Position numbers and translations under genes: made by a program
Assembly: GCF_001269925.1 (NCBI RefSeq)
Contig: NZ_LHVO01000053.1
Location: 124,001 to 188,000, forward strand
Direction of reading: 5' to 3'
Source: Pseudomonas sp. MIACH
GTDB lineage: Bacteria; Pseudomonadota; Gammaproteobacteria; Pseudomonadales; Pseudomonadaceae
Length of the DNA: 64,000 nucleotides
Notes under the pieces: generated by a model
Told to the model about the DNA's origin: nothing
Database searches by the model: none
What the model saw: only the letters and a program-made list of their open reading frames with translations
In this document: in pieces, positions 52,791 through 61,464 of the stretch
Numbering within the stretch: the first letter of the stretch is position 1
Layout of the letters: the number at the start of each line of letters is the position of its first letter

Positions 52791-53980
52791 TGCACCACTC
52801 CCGAGGTTTTCAGGCGTTGGATGTCGGCAACCGTAAGGCCCAGGCTGCCGAGGATGTCATCGGTGTGCTGGCCCAGGCTCGGGCCCTGCCAGTTTACGGC
52901 GCCGGGGGTTTCCGAGAGCTTGGGCACGATGCCGGGCATCTTCACCGACACACCGCCAGGCAGCTCGGCATTGAGCAACATGTCGCGCGCCTGGTAGTGC
53001 GGGTCGCTGACGATATCGGCCACGGAGTAGATGCGCCCGGCCGGTACTTCGGCGGCTTCGAGGGCGCTGAGCACCTGCTCGATAGGCAGGCTGCTGGTCC
53101 AGTGGGTGATGGCGGCATCGAGCAAAGCGCTTTTCGCCGCACGGCCATCGTTGTGGGCGAATTCGACGGCTTCGGCCAGGTCGGCGCGGCCGATGGTGGT
53201 CATCAAACGCTTGTAGATCGGGTCGCTGTTGCCGGCGATCACCACATAGGCACCATCAGCGGTCAGGTAGGTATTCGAGGGCGCGATGCCGGGCAAGGCG
53301 CCGCCGCTGCGCTCGCGCACATGGCCGAGCATGTCGTATTCGGGCACCAGGCTTTCCATCAGGTTGAACACGCTTTCCGCCAGGGACACATCGACAATCT
53401 GCCCGTCGCCCTGGCCGGTCTTGACCCGCAGCAACGACATCAGCGCGCCGATCACACCGTGCAACGACGCGAGGGAGTCGCCGAGGCTCACGCCGACCCG
53501 CGCCGGGGGCGAATCGGGGTTGCCGGTGGTGTAGCGAATCCCGCCCATGGCTTCGCCGATGGCACCGAAACCAGGGCGGTCGCGGTAAGGGCCGGTCTGG
53601 CCGTAGCCGGAGATACGCACCAGGGTCAGCTTGGGGTTGAGCGCGTGCAGTACGTCCCAGCCCAGGCCGAGTTTTTCCAGGCCTCCGGGGCGCAGGTTTT
53701 CGATCAGCACATCGGCATCGCCGAGCAGTTGCTTGATCAGGCTCAGGCCTTCAGCGGACTTGAGGTCCAGGGCCAGGGATTTCTTGTTGCGTGATTGCAG
53801 GTACCACCACAGCGAGGTGCCTTCATGCAGCTTTCGCCATTTACGAAGCGGATCGCCCTGCCCCAGGGTTTCGATCTTGATCACCTCGGCGCCGAACTCG
53901 GCCATCAGCCGGGCGGCAAACGGCGCGGCAATCAGCGTGCCGATCTCGATCACCTTGATACCACTCAAGGGAGCCGTCAT
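52787..53980 (-). CDS. CaiB/BaiF family (type III) CoA-transferase
   Basis: A 397-residue type III CoA-transferase: GIKVIEIGTLIAAPFAARLM at the N-terminus, SRNKKSLALDLKSAEGLSLI, NLRPGGLEKLGLGWD, and the catalytic aspartate in VGVSLGDSLASLHGV (about residue 168). It would move CoA onto a free carboxylic acid taken in by the MFS carrier, ready for the lyase. Confidence 0.92.
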   Translation of the reverse strand: MTAPLSGIKVIEIGTLIAAPFAARLMAEFGAEVIKIETLGQGDPLRKWRKLHEGTSLWWYLQSRNKKSLALDLKSAEGLSLIKQLLGDADVLIENLRPGGLEKLGLGWDVLHALNPKLTLVRISGYGQTGPYRDRPGFGAIGEAMGGIRYTTGNPDSPPARVGVSLGDSLASLHGVIGALMSLLRVKTGQGDGQIVDVSLAESVFNLMESLVPEYDMLGHVRERSGGALPGIAPSNTYLTADGAYVVIAGNSDPIYKRLMTTIGRADLAEAVEFAHNDGRAAKSALLDAAITHWTSSLPIEQVLSALEAAEVPAGRIYSVADIVSDPHYQARDMLLNAELPGGVSVKMPGIVPKLSETPGAVNWQGPSLGQHTDDILGSLGLTVADIQRLKTSGVVQ

Positions 53981-54069
53981 GGGGTGTACCTCTTATTCTT
54001 GGAATGTGAGCCCAAGGCTAGAGGACAGGGACAGGAAAAATCCAACCGTCAGTTGGCAAGGAGCGTTCG

Positions 54070-54978
54070 CTAAATGCGAACGCTCAGATGATCGAATAAC
54101 AGCCGACTCACTGGCGACAACTGCGCCTCATCGCGCACCACCAGGATCAAACTGCGGTCCGACCAAGCATCGGTCAGTGGCACGGCATGCAGGCCCAGGG
54201 CACGGCCAAACAATTCATAGGCCTTCAGCGGCAGGATGCCGATGCCCATGTTCGCCTGGACCATCCGGCACATCGCATCAAAGCCCGGCACATGAATACG
54301 CAGGCGCAGCATCTTGCCGGCCTCGCGCGCGGCGGCGTGGCTGCGCATGTTGATCGAGCTGGCGGCGTGCAGGCCAACGTAGTCACTGTCCAGGGTCTCG
54401 GCGAAGGCCAGGCTTTCGCGCGGCGCCAACGGGTGATCCGCCGGCATCAACACCACCAGTTTGTCGTGGCGATAGGTCACGCTGGGCAGGCCCTTGGTGT
54501 CGGTATCACTGGAGCAGATCCCCAGGTCCGCCACCCCATCCAGCACGCCTTGCACCACGCCGTTGCTGGGGCGCTCTTCGAGGTCGGTTTTCACTTCGGG
54601 ATGCAGCCCGGAAAAATCCCGCAAGTCTTCTGGAAGAAACTGAATAATCGCCGAGAGATTGGCCAGCATCCGCACGTAACCGCGCACGCCGTGGCTGTGC
54701 TCGCCAAGTTCCAGGCCCATTTTTTCCACGTTGAACAGCATCTGCCGGGCATGGTGCAGCAGGGTTTCGCCGGCGGCGGTGAGGTCCATGCCCTTGGCTC
54801 GCCGTACGAACAGGCTCACACCCAGCACCTGCTCCAGTTCCATCAAGCGCTTACTGGCTGCCGACACGGCGATGGCTTCACGGGCGGCGGCGCGGGTCAG
54901 GGTGCCCTCTTCGAACACCGCGACGAACAACTGCAGGGTGATCAGATCAAGGCGACGCACCAGGCTTTTGTGCAGCAT
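54070..54978 (-). CDS. LysR-family transcriptional regulator of the CoA-transferase cluster
   Basis: A 302-residue LysR protein starting at the ATG at 54978 (MLHKSLVRRLDLITLQLFVA); the longer frame to 55278 is an artefact. HTH: LTRAAAREAIAVSAASKRLM. It lies upstream of, and in the same direction as, the CoA-transferase gene (89 bp gap) and overlaps by one base the stop of the oxidoreductase gene (TGATG). Confidence 0.9.
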   Translation of the reverse strand: MLHKSLVRRLDLITLQLFVAVFEEGTLTRAAAREAIAVSAASKRLMELEQVLGVSLFVRRAKGMDLTAAGETLLHHARQMLFNVEKMGLELGEHSHGVRGYVRMLANLSAIIQFLPEDLRDFSGLHPEVKTDLEERPSNGVVQGVLDGVADLGICSSDTDTKGLPSVTYRHDKLVVLMPADHPLAPRESLAFAETLDSDYVGLHAASSINMRSHAAAREAGKMLRLRIHVPGFDAMCRMVQANMGIGILPLKAYELFGRALGLHAVPLTDAWSDRSLILVVRDEAQLSPVSRLLFDHLSVRI

Positions 54979-55652
54979 CAGGCGCGCTCGGACGCCAGGC
55001 GATTGATCTGCGCCTGCTCCACGACCGGTTGCGGCGCGCCATGGCGCACCGCCGCGAGCATCGCCCGGCCAACGGTCTCGGTGCTCACCACCCAGCCCGG
55101 TTTGACCCGACGCACCAACGACAGCACTGGCCCGAGCACGGAATAGAAGGCTTGATACAACGGCGTCTTCGAACGCACACCGTGCAGCGGCTGGATGATC
55201 CCCGGCCGGAACAGGTACACCGCCTTGAACGGCAGGCGCAGCAAGGCATTCTCGGTCTTGCCCTTGACCCGCGCCCACATCGACTTGCCCGCCTCGGAGC
55301 TGTCGGTACCGGCGCCGGACACGTAGATAAACGTCATCTGCGGATTAAGCCGCGCCAGGGTGCTGGCGGCGACGAGGGTCAGGTCATAAGTGAGGTGGGT
55401 GTACCGGGTTTCATTCATGCCCGCCGAGGAGACGCCGAGGCAGAAGAAACACGCATCAAACCCTTGCAGCAGGTTTTCCAGGGGTTGGAAATCCAGCATG
55501 TCGCTGTGCAACACCTGATGCAGCTTGCCGTGTTCCTGGGTCAGGGGCGTGCGGCCGACGGCGACGACTTCCTGTACGTCAGCGGCCAGCAGGCACTCGC
55601 GCAGGACGCCCTGGCCGACCATGCCGGTGGCACCGAATAACAGAATTCTCAT
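54978..55652 (-). CDS. NAD(P)-binding Rossmann oxidoreductase (NmrA/HTATIP2-like)
   Basis: A 224-residue protein starting at the ATG at 55652 (MRILLFGATGMVGQGVLREC). An NAD(P)-binding GATGMVGQG motif opens it, then FFCLGVSSAGM and IYVSGAGTDSSE, in the atypical short-chain dehydrogenase group. No substrate is suggested. Coupled to the LysR gene downstream by a one-base overlap. Confidence 0.8.
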   Translation of the reverse strand: MRILLFGATGMVGQGVLRECLLAADVQEVVAVGRTPLTQEHGKLHQVLHSDMLDFQPLENLLQGFDACFFCLGVSSAGMNETRYTHLTYDLTLVAASTLARLNPQMTFIYVSGAGTDSSEAGKSMWARVKGKTENALLRLPFKAVYLFRPGIIQPLHGVRSKTPLYQAFYSVLGPVLSLVRRVKPGWVVSTETVGRAMLAAVRHGAPQPVVEQAQINRLASERA

Positions 55653-56004
55653 CAAGTACTCCCTTCATCCATCTAGTTTCGACTACCCAAGAGACAGGTC
55701 CTTGAAGGCCATCGTCACATCCGGCCGGTATGCGAACACCTTACTCAATCCTGCAGGCTACGACCTCTACAAAACACCAACGCCCCCTGCGTTGATTCCC
55801 CAATCACGATCAAATGCTCCCCGGATTCGCCACGTTGAGTCCTGCACATAAGAATCGGACGGAGGTGCATTTTTGACTTAAAAATGTAGGATCTTACTCA
55901 CAACGAAATATCCATTCGGAGCAGCTTGCATCGGAAATATCTGACTTAACGTATCAGAGTTTTCCCTTTACTGTTTTCGCCTTTCCCAAGGACAGGTAAA
56001 AACA
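55653..56004. other. Intergenic region before the oxoamine synthase
   Basis: A 352-bp stretch without a gene. Composition shifts from GC-rich to AT-rich around 55,850, marking the left limit of the foreign-looking oxoamine synthase segment. No repeat or clear promoter recognised. Confidence 0.4.
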
Positions 56005-57231
56005 ATGAAAAGCACGCAATCAAAAAACCAGTTCACAAACTACAAAAAATTAATTGACCTCGCCGACAGAGACTGGCACTCAGCACAGTCAGGCCGAATA
56101 TGCGAACTCAATGTAAACGTTCAAAAAAACAATCAACTTATCGATCAGCACGGACGAAAACTTCATCATTTCTGCACGACATCATATCTTGGCCTCGACT
56201 ATCACCAAAGCATACTGGAAGGGGCTATCCAGGGAGTAAGAGAAGCCAAAACACTTCGCATTGCAAACTCAAAAAATCGATGCAAACTTGAAATACTTGA
56301 ACGATATGAAACAGAGCTATCAGGTCTTTTCAACTCTATCTGCCTCAGCACTTTGTCCTGTAGTGCGGCCAGCTCCGGACTCTTGCCCATGCTCGCCAGC
56401 GGCGTATTTACCAATGACTCCCCACCCACAATGGTATTCGACAAACATTCCCACTATTCAATGAATCATGTTAAAGCCTCGTGCGCAGATGAAACAGAAG
56501 TAACAACCGCGCCTCACAATGACATGTGCTGGATTGAAGACTTATGCAAAAAACGTAAAAATGTCGCTTACATTGCAGACGGCGTATACAGCATGGGTGG
56601 CGTCGCAGATATTGATAGCCTGCTCTATTTAAAGGAGCGTTACGGGCTGTTCCTTTATTTGGATGACTCACACGCCCTGTCAGCATTTGGAGAGAGAGGA
56701 GCCGGTTTTATCCGGCCACGTTTGCAAGAGATAGACACTAAAACGTTAATCGTGGCCTCTCTAGGCAAATCATTTGGTGCCAGTGGAGGACTGATCATGT
56801 TCGGTAGCGAAAGGCAGAAAAGTCTAATGTACCGATACGGAGGCCCTAGCAATTGGTCCCAAAGTCTCAACTCTGCCGCCATCGGAGCCGGGCTGGCATC
56901 AATAAAAATACATCAAACGACCGAGCTATCCGCACTTCAAGAACAGCTTCAAACTAACATTCGGCTATTCGACAGTCTTATCTACACTGAGCAACAGGGT
57001 GCCAACACCGCAATACGCTTGGTAACCTGCGGCGAGGCTGAAAAAGCTAACACACTCGCTATACGACTAGCCGACAGCGGATTTTTCACATCTGCCGTAT
57101 TTTTTCCTGTGGTGCCCAAGGGAAAAGCAGCAATACGTATAACGCTTAGAGCAGATATGAGCCATCAAACAATAGAGTTATTCTGCTCAACATTGACAGC
57201 CTTAATACAGGAACACCAAGACGTAAACTGA
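56005..57231 (+). CDS. Alpha-oxoamine synthase family PLP enzyme (BioF/KBL/CqsA-like)
   Basis: A 408-residue fold-type-I PLP enzyme that in this family joins an acyl-CoA to an amino acid with loss of CO2. Seen: CTTSYLGLDYH near residue 53, the cofactor-stacking histidine in FDKHSHYSMNH (about 147), ADGVYSMGG, the aspartate/histidine pair in YLDDSHALSAFGERGAG (about 222), and the PLP lysine in ASLGKSFGASGG (about 252). It is not at the bioF, kbl or hemA locus and is AT-rich unlike the flanks. An aminoketone product, as for CqsA or LqsA, is possible; substrates are unknown. A drug-exporter-like gene follows. Confidence 0.85.
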   Translation: MKSTQSKNQFTNYKKLIDLADRDWHSAQSGRICELNVNVQKNNQLIDQHGRKLHHFCTTSYLGLDYHQSILEGAIQGVREAKTLRIANSKNRCKLEILERYETELSGLFNSICLSTLSCSAASSGLLPMLASGVFTNDSPPTMVFDKHSHYSMNHVKASCADETEVTTAPHNDMCWIEDLCKKRKNVAYIADGVYSMGGVADIDSLLYLKERYGLFLYLDDSHALSAFGERGAGFIRPRLQEIDTKTLIVASLGKSFGASGGLIMFGSERQKSLMYRYGGPSNWSQSLNSAAIGAGLASIKIHQTTELSALQEQLQTNIRLFDSLIYTEQQGANTAIRLVTCGEAEKANTLAIRLADSGFFTSAVFFPVVPKGKAAIRITLRADMSHQTIELFCSTLTALIQEHQDVN

Positions 57232-57370
57232 ATTGCGCAGCGACTACAACCAACTTCCACATACGCGCCCTTACTTCTCAGTGAGCTAAGTATCAATCAT
57301 TGCTCGGATCTATACGGAGGAATCGACCTGCGATGACTGACGCAGAACTTAAGGCGCAGGATGCTTCCCA

Positions 57371-58558
57371 TTGAAAAACACCACCCGTCTCACCCTCGCC
57401 TGCTGCGCCGCCTTTCTCGCCCAAGTCGGCATTAGCAGCTATTTGCCCGCGATGCCGGCCATCACCCAATCGCTGCTCGCCGCCGAAGACCACGTCGCAC
57501 TTGCCCTGGCGGTGTACCTGGTGGGCATGGCGCTGCCGATGTTGCTCTGGGGCTGCCTGGGGGAGCGTTTTGGCAGAAAGCCGGTACTGCTGGCGGCGCT
57601 GGCAGTATATGCCTGCGCAAGCGCGGCGATTCCATCGGCATTTAACGTCGAATCTTTTTTGTCACTACGACTGATTCAGGGTTTGGGTGCGGGTGGAGTC
57701 TCGGTCATGGCCAGGGTGTTGGTGCGAGACAGTTTTAGCGGGGCGCTTTTGGCCAGAGGGTTGTCGTGGCTGGGGATGACGTTTGTAGTCGCGCTAGGTA
57801 TCGGCCAATTCATGGGTTCGTTGTTGCAGGTGGCCTTCGGCTGGAAGGCAATTTTCTATGGGTTGGCAATAAGTGCTGTCACGTTGATTGCTGTGTTGCA
57901 AAGAGTGGTGTTTCCGACAGTGATGAAGGCTGATTCGCCAGACCCAGCCTGGCGGATCTACACCACGATTGTGCGGCATCCCCCCTTTCTACACGCAGCA
58001 TTGGCCGGTGGGTTGGGCTATGGGGTGATCATTGCATTCAACACCTGTGCACCGCTGATACTGCAAGGGCGTTTCGAGTGGAGCGCGGCGCAGTACGGAT
58101 GGCTGGGGTGGCCGATCAGCGGTGCCTATCTGGCGGGGGCGTTGATGGTCAACCGCTTCGTCGCGCGCATGGGGCGGTTGAAGATGATGAGCTGGGGCGT
58201 GGCGCTGGCGTTAATGGGAACGGCGCTGATGCTGCTGGGCAGTGTGGTTGCCAGCGGGATCGCGCTGTTGTTGTGGTTGCCGTATTGCCTGGCGGTAGTT
58301 GGGCAATCGATGAGTTACCCCATCAGTTTGTCACTGGCTAATGATCATTCGCCGATCGGCGGCTCCTATGCCATGGCCTTGAGCGGCTTTATGCATCAGT
58401 TAATGGCGGCGTTGATCGGCGGCTTAGCGAGCCTGCTGGTGAGTCAGCAGGCATGGCCATGGGCGCTCTTGTGCGTAGCGTTGGCTGGCGGCGCATTCGT
58501 GTGCGCCGCCAATTGCCGGACGTATCAGAACGCGCTACGAAAGATCTCCTCAATCTGA
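57371..58558 (+). CDS. MFS multidrug exporter (Bcr/CflA-like)
   Basis: A 395-residue 12-span transporter, DHA1-type (SYLPAMPAITQSLLAAEDHV; GCLGERFGRKPVLLAALAVY; RLIQGLGAGGVSVMARVLVR). The only in-frame start I find near a ribosome-site-like AGGA is a TTG at 57371, so the start is uncertain. GC-rich, unlike the upstream oxoamine synthase. It overlaps the convergent dehydrogenase gene by 34 bp. Confidence 0.83.
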   Translation: MKNTTRLTLACCAAFLAQVGISSYLPAMPAITQSLLAAEDHVALALAVYLVGMALPMLLWGCLGERFGRKPVLLAALAVYACASAAIPSAFNVESFLSLRLIQGLGAGGVSVMARVLVRDSFSGALLARGLSWLGMTFVVALGIGQFMGSLLQVAFGWKAIFYGLAISAVTLIAVLQRVVFPTVMKADSPDPAWRIYTTIVRHPPFLHAALAGGLGYGVIIAFNTCAPLILQGRFEWSAAQYGWLGWPISGAYLAGALMVNRFVARMGRLKMMSWGVALALMGTALMLLGSVVASGIALLLWLPYCLAVVGQSMSYPISLSLANDHSPIGGSYAMALSGFMHQLMAALIGGLASLLVSQQAWPWALLCVALAGGAFVCAANCRTYQNALRKISSI

Positions 58559-59673
58559 CGCTGATCGGCCCGCCGTGGGTTGGTCAGCCCACACGCGTCC
58601 TTCAATGCATTGGTGGCCAGCAGCGGAATGTCCTGCAACTTGGCGCCCAGTTCGCGCAGGCCGGCGGGGATCTCAACGTCCTGGGACAGGCTGCGAATGG
58701 CAGCGATGGCGGCTTGGGCGCCCTCTTCGTCAGTGCTGCCCTTGGCGTCGACACCCAATGCGCGGCCGACGTCGCTCAAGCGCTTGGCACTGACGCTGGC
58801 GTTGAAGCTTTGCACATGGGGCAGCAGCACCGCGTTGCACACGCCGTGGGGCAGGTCGTAGAGGCCGCCGAGTTGGTGCGCCATGGCATGCACGAAACCC
58901 AGGGAGGCATTGTTGAACGCCATGCCTGCGAGGAACTGGGCATACGCCATGTTTTCCCGCGCGACCTTGTCGCTGCCGTCGCGTACCGCCAGGCGCAGGT
59001 TGGCGCTGATCAGTTCGATGGCCTTGATCGCGCAGGCGTCGGTGATCGGGGTGGCCGCAGTCGACACGTAGGCTTCGATGGCGTGGGTCAGGGCGTCCAT
59101 GCCGGTGGCGGCGGTGAGGCCCTTGGGCATGCCGACCATCAGGCTCGGGTCGTTGACCGACAGCAGCGGCGTGACGTTGCGGTCGACGATGGCCATTTTC
59201 ACGTGGCGGGTTTCGTCGGTGATGATGCAGAAACGGGTCATCTCGCTGGCGGTGCCGGCGGTGGTGTTGATCGCCACCAAGGGCATCTGTGGCTTGCTTG
59301 ATTGGTCGACGCCTTCGTAGTCGCCGATGTGCCCACCATTGGTGGCGCACAGGGCGATGCCCTTGGCACAGTCATGGGGCGAACCGCCGCCCAGGGACAC
59401 CACGAAATCGCAGGCGCTCTGCTGCAACAGCGCCAGGCCTTTCTCGACGTTTTCCACATTGGGGTTGGGCTTGGCGCCGTCGTAGATCACCGAGTCGATG
59501 TCCTGCATCGCCAGCTTCTCGGCGATCATGCTGGCCACGCCCGCCTTGGCCAGGCCGGCGTCGGTGACGATCAGTGCTTTGCGAAAACCGTAGTTGCGAA
59601 TGGCATTCATGGCTTCGTCGAGGCAGTCGGTGCCCATGATGTTGACGGCGGGAATGAAGAAGGTGCTGCTCAT
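58525..59673 (-). CDS. Iron-containing alcohol dehydrogenase (YiaY/ErcA-like)
   Basis: A 382-residue group III alcohol dehydrogenase. NAD site VSLGGGSPHDCAKG (about 95), INTTAGTASEMTRF, and the metal-binding region DALTHAIEAYVS followed by HAMAHQLGGLYDLPHG supply the Asp and three His ligands. In Pseudomonas such enzymes act with PQQ ethanol oxidation (ErcA) or as threonine/butanol dehydrogenase; no PQQ genes are adjacent. Overlaps the MFS gene at its 3' end. Confidence 0.9.
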   Translation of the reverse strand: MSSTFFIPAVNIMGTDCLDEAMNAIRNYGFRKALIVTDAGLAKAGVASMIAEKLAMQDIDSVIYDGAKPNPNVENVEKGLALLQQSACDFVVSLGGGSPHDCAKGIALCATNGGHIGDYEGVDQSSKPQMPLVAINTTAGTASEMTRFCIITDETRHVKMAIVDRNVTPLLSVNDPSLMVGMPKGLTAATGMDALTHAIEAYVSTAATPITDACAIKAIELISANLRLAVRDGSDKVARENMAYAQFLAGMAFNNASLGFVHAMAHQLGGLYDLPHGVCNAVLLPHVQSFNASVSAKRLSDVGRALGVDAKGSTDEEGAQAAIAAIRSLSQDVEIPAGLRELGAKLQDIPLLATNALKDACGLTNPRRADQRQIEEIFRSAF

Positions 59674-59798
59674 GGCGAATCCTCGGATGACGTTTATGCC
59701 TACAGCATCAACCTCACCTGCCTACGGCACCTTGATCAGGATCAACACCCACTCGTGATAAAGTCGCCGTCCAGCCGAATTCGAGTAGACCCGCCGCA

Positions 59799-60815
59799 AT
59801 GAAGGATTTCCAGGATATTGACGCCCACCTTGAAGACTGGAGCGCCCTGCGCAGCAGCACGGCCTTCAGTGGGATTCTGATCGGCAATGGCGCAAGCCGC
59901 ACGATTTGGGAAGACTTTGCCTACGACTCGCTGTTCGAAAACGCGCGTACCGTCGAAGAAAAACCCCTGGGCCAATCCGAACTCAGCGTGTTCGATGCCC
60001 TGCAAACCCGCAGCTTCGAGTACGCCCTGGGCGCACTGAAGACCACCAGCCGCGTCAACAAAGCCCTGGCGGTCAGCTCGGCGGCGCCGCGCAATCGCTA
60101 CTACGCGATCAAGGAAGCGCTGATCAATACCATCCACGCCGTGCACATTCCGTGGCGCCTGGTACAGCCGTCGACGCTGGCGACGATCAACCGCGAGCTG
60201 GCGAACTACGCCACGGTGTTCACCACCAATTACGACTTGCTCAACTATTGGGCGATCCTGCACACGCCGGGCATCGATGACCTGTTCCGCAGCGCCGATG
60301 CAAGCTTCGACCTGCGCAACACCCATACCGATACCACGCGCATCCTCTACCTGCACGGCGGCCTGCACCTGGTGCGCAACCTTGACGGCACCGCGCGCAA
60401 ATTGCCGACCACCAACAGCACCTTGCTCAGCAGTTTTGCGATCAACAACACGATCAAGACCCTGGACGATGTGCCGCTGTTTATCAACGAAGGCAAGGTG
60501 GAAGAGAAGCTCAAGACCATCCGCAGCTCGGATTACCTGTCGTTCTGCTATGAGCAGTTGCTGACCCATGAGGGCGCACTGTGCATCTTTGGCCATGATC
60601 TGGGCGCGCAGGATAAACACCTGGTGGATGCGATTCGCCAGGCCCGGCCGACAACCCTGGCGATCTCGGTATCGGGCCGCAGCGACGGGTTTATTCGCCA
60701 GCAGAAGCGACGGTATTCGGAGTTGTTTGATGGCAGCGGTGCGCAGTTGAAGTTTTTTGCGGCGCGTACGCATCCGTTGGGTGATCCCGCACTGTCAGTG
60801 CCTGTGGAACGCTGA
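59799..60815 (+). CDS. DUF4917 family SIR2-like protein
   Basis: A 338-residue soluble protein with the SIR2 NAD-binding pattern spread over its length: LIGNGASRTIWEDF (about 27), VFTTNYDLLNYW (about 140), ILYLHGGLHLV (about 182), and CIFGHDLGAQDKHL (about 260). I associate it with DUF4917. SIR2-like proteins of this kind hydrolyse or sense NAD; several are effectors of anti-phage systems, but this one has no visible partner and is GC-rich like the core genome. Enzymatic activity is inferred only. Confidence 0.75.
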   Translation: MKDFQDIDAHLEDWSALRSSTAFSGILIGNGASRTIWEDFAYDSLFENARTVEEKPLGQSELSVFDALQTRSFEYALGALKTTSRVNKALAVSSAAPRNRYYAIKEALINTIHAVHIPWRLVQPSTLATINRELANYATVFTTNYDLLNYWAILHTPGIDDLFRSADASFDLRNTHTDTTRILYLHGGLHLVRNLDGTARKLPTTNSTLLSSFAINNTIKTLDDVPLFINEGKVEEKLKTIRSSDYLSFCYEQLLTHEGALCIFGHDLGAQDKHLVDAIRQARPTTLAISVSGRSDGFIRQQKRRYSELFDGSGAQLKFFAARTHPLGDPALSVPVER

Positions 60816-60858
60816 GGCCCTCCCACATTTAAATCGAGTACATCCTTTAAATAGAGAC

Positions 60859-60877
60859 AAATGATAATGATTCTCGA
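60859..60877. promoter_or_regulatory. Fur box upstream of the FecI-type sigma gene
   Basis: AAATGATAATGATTCTCGA matches the 19-bp Fur consensus well in its left and central parts, about 48 bp before the start codon. Iron-repressed expression of the sigma/anti-sigma pair is expected. Confidence 0.8.
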
Positions 60878-60924
60878 TAGAATTCACGACTTTTCCACGT
60901 CGTGCTTCGTCAAGAAGGATATTC

Positions 60925-61464
60925 ATGTCTCGTCCCAAGCCCGACCCGTTGTCGGCCGATGCCTTTCGCAGGTTTTATACGGACATTCTGTATTTCCTGC
61001 GCAAACGCACGGACAACGCCAGCGACGCGGCGGACATGACCCAGGATGTCTTTACCCAATGGCTGGACTACCGCGACCGCGCCAAGGTCGAGCAGCCACG
61101 GGCGTTTCTGTTCCAGATGGCGCGCAACCTGCTGCGTGATCACTGGCGCAAACAGAAGGTACGGCAAACTGTCCATTCTGATCAGGCCGACAGGGACACC
61201 GAGCCGGTCACCGATGAGCAAAACGACCCCATGGCCGCCGCGCTTCGTATGCAACGCCTGGAACAGTTGAAAGAAGTCCTCGCCGAACTCTCGCCCCGCA
61301 GGCGAGAAGCCCTTATGCTGCACCGCTTCGAAGGCCTGAGCCAGGCGCAGATCGCCGAACGCATGGGTATTTCGACGAGCATGGTGGAAAAGCACATCGC
61401 TTTTGCCCTGCTGCATTGCAAGCGACGCCTTCAACCAGAACCCGGCACGGAGCAGCCAGAATGA
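60925..61464 (+). CDS. FecI-type ECF sigma factor (HasI-like)
   Basis: A 179-residue iron-starvation sigma factor. Region 2 (TDNASDAADMTQDVFTQWLD; FLFQMARNLLRDHWRKQ) and region 4 (RRREALMLHRFEGLSQAQIA) are intact. An AAGGA site precedes the ATG and a Fur box lies upstream. Its stop overlaps the FecR gene start (ATGA). By analogy it transcribes the downstream receptor gene on substrate signal. HasI is my best name given the receptor type, but the group is large. Confidence 0.92.
   Translation: MSRPKPDPLSADAFRRFYTDILYFLRKRTDNASDAADMTQDVFTQWLDYRDRAKVEQPRAFLFQMARNLLRDHWRKQKVRQTVHSDQADRDTEPVTDEQNDPMAAALRMQRLEQLKEVLAELSPRRREALMLHRFEGLSQAQIAERMGISTSMVEKHIAFALLHCKRRLQPEPGTEQPE

Noticed and set aside
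60814..60834. CCCTCCCACATTTAAAT after the DUF4917 gene as a REP element
   Set aside because: Only one half of the palindrome is present; too degenerate to annotate.
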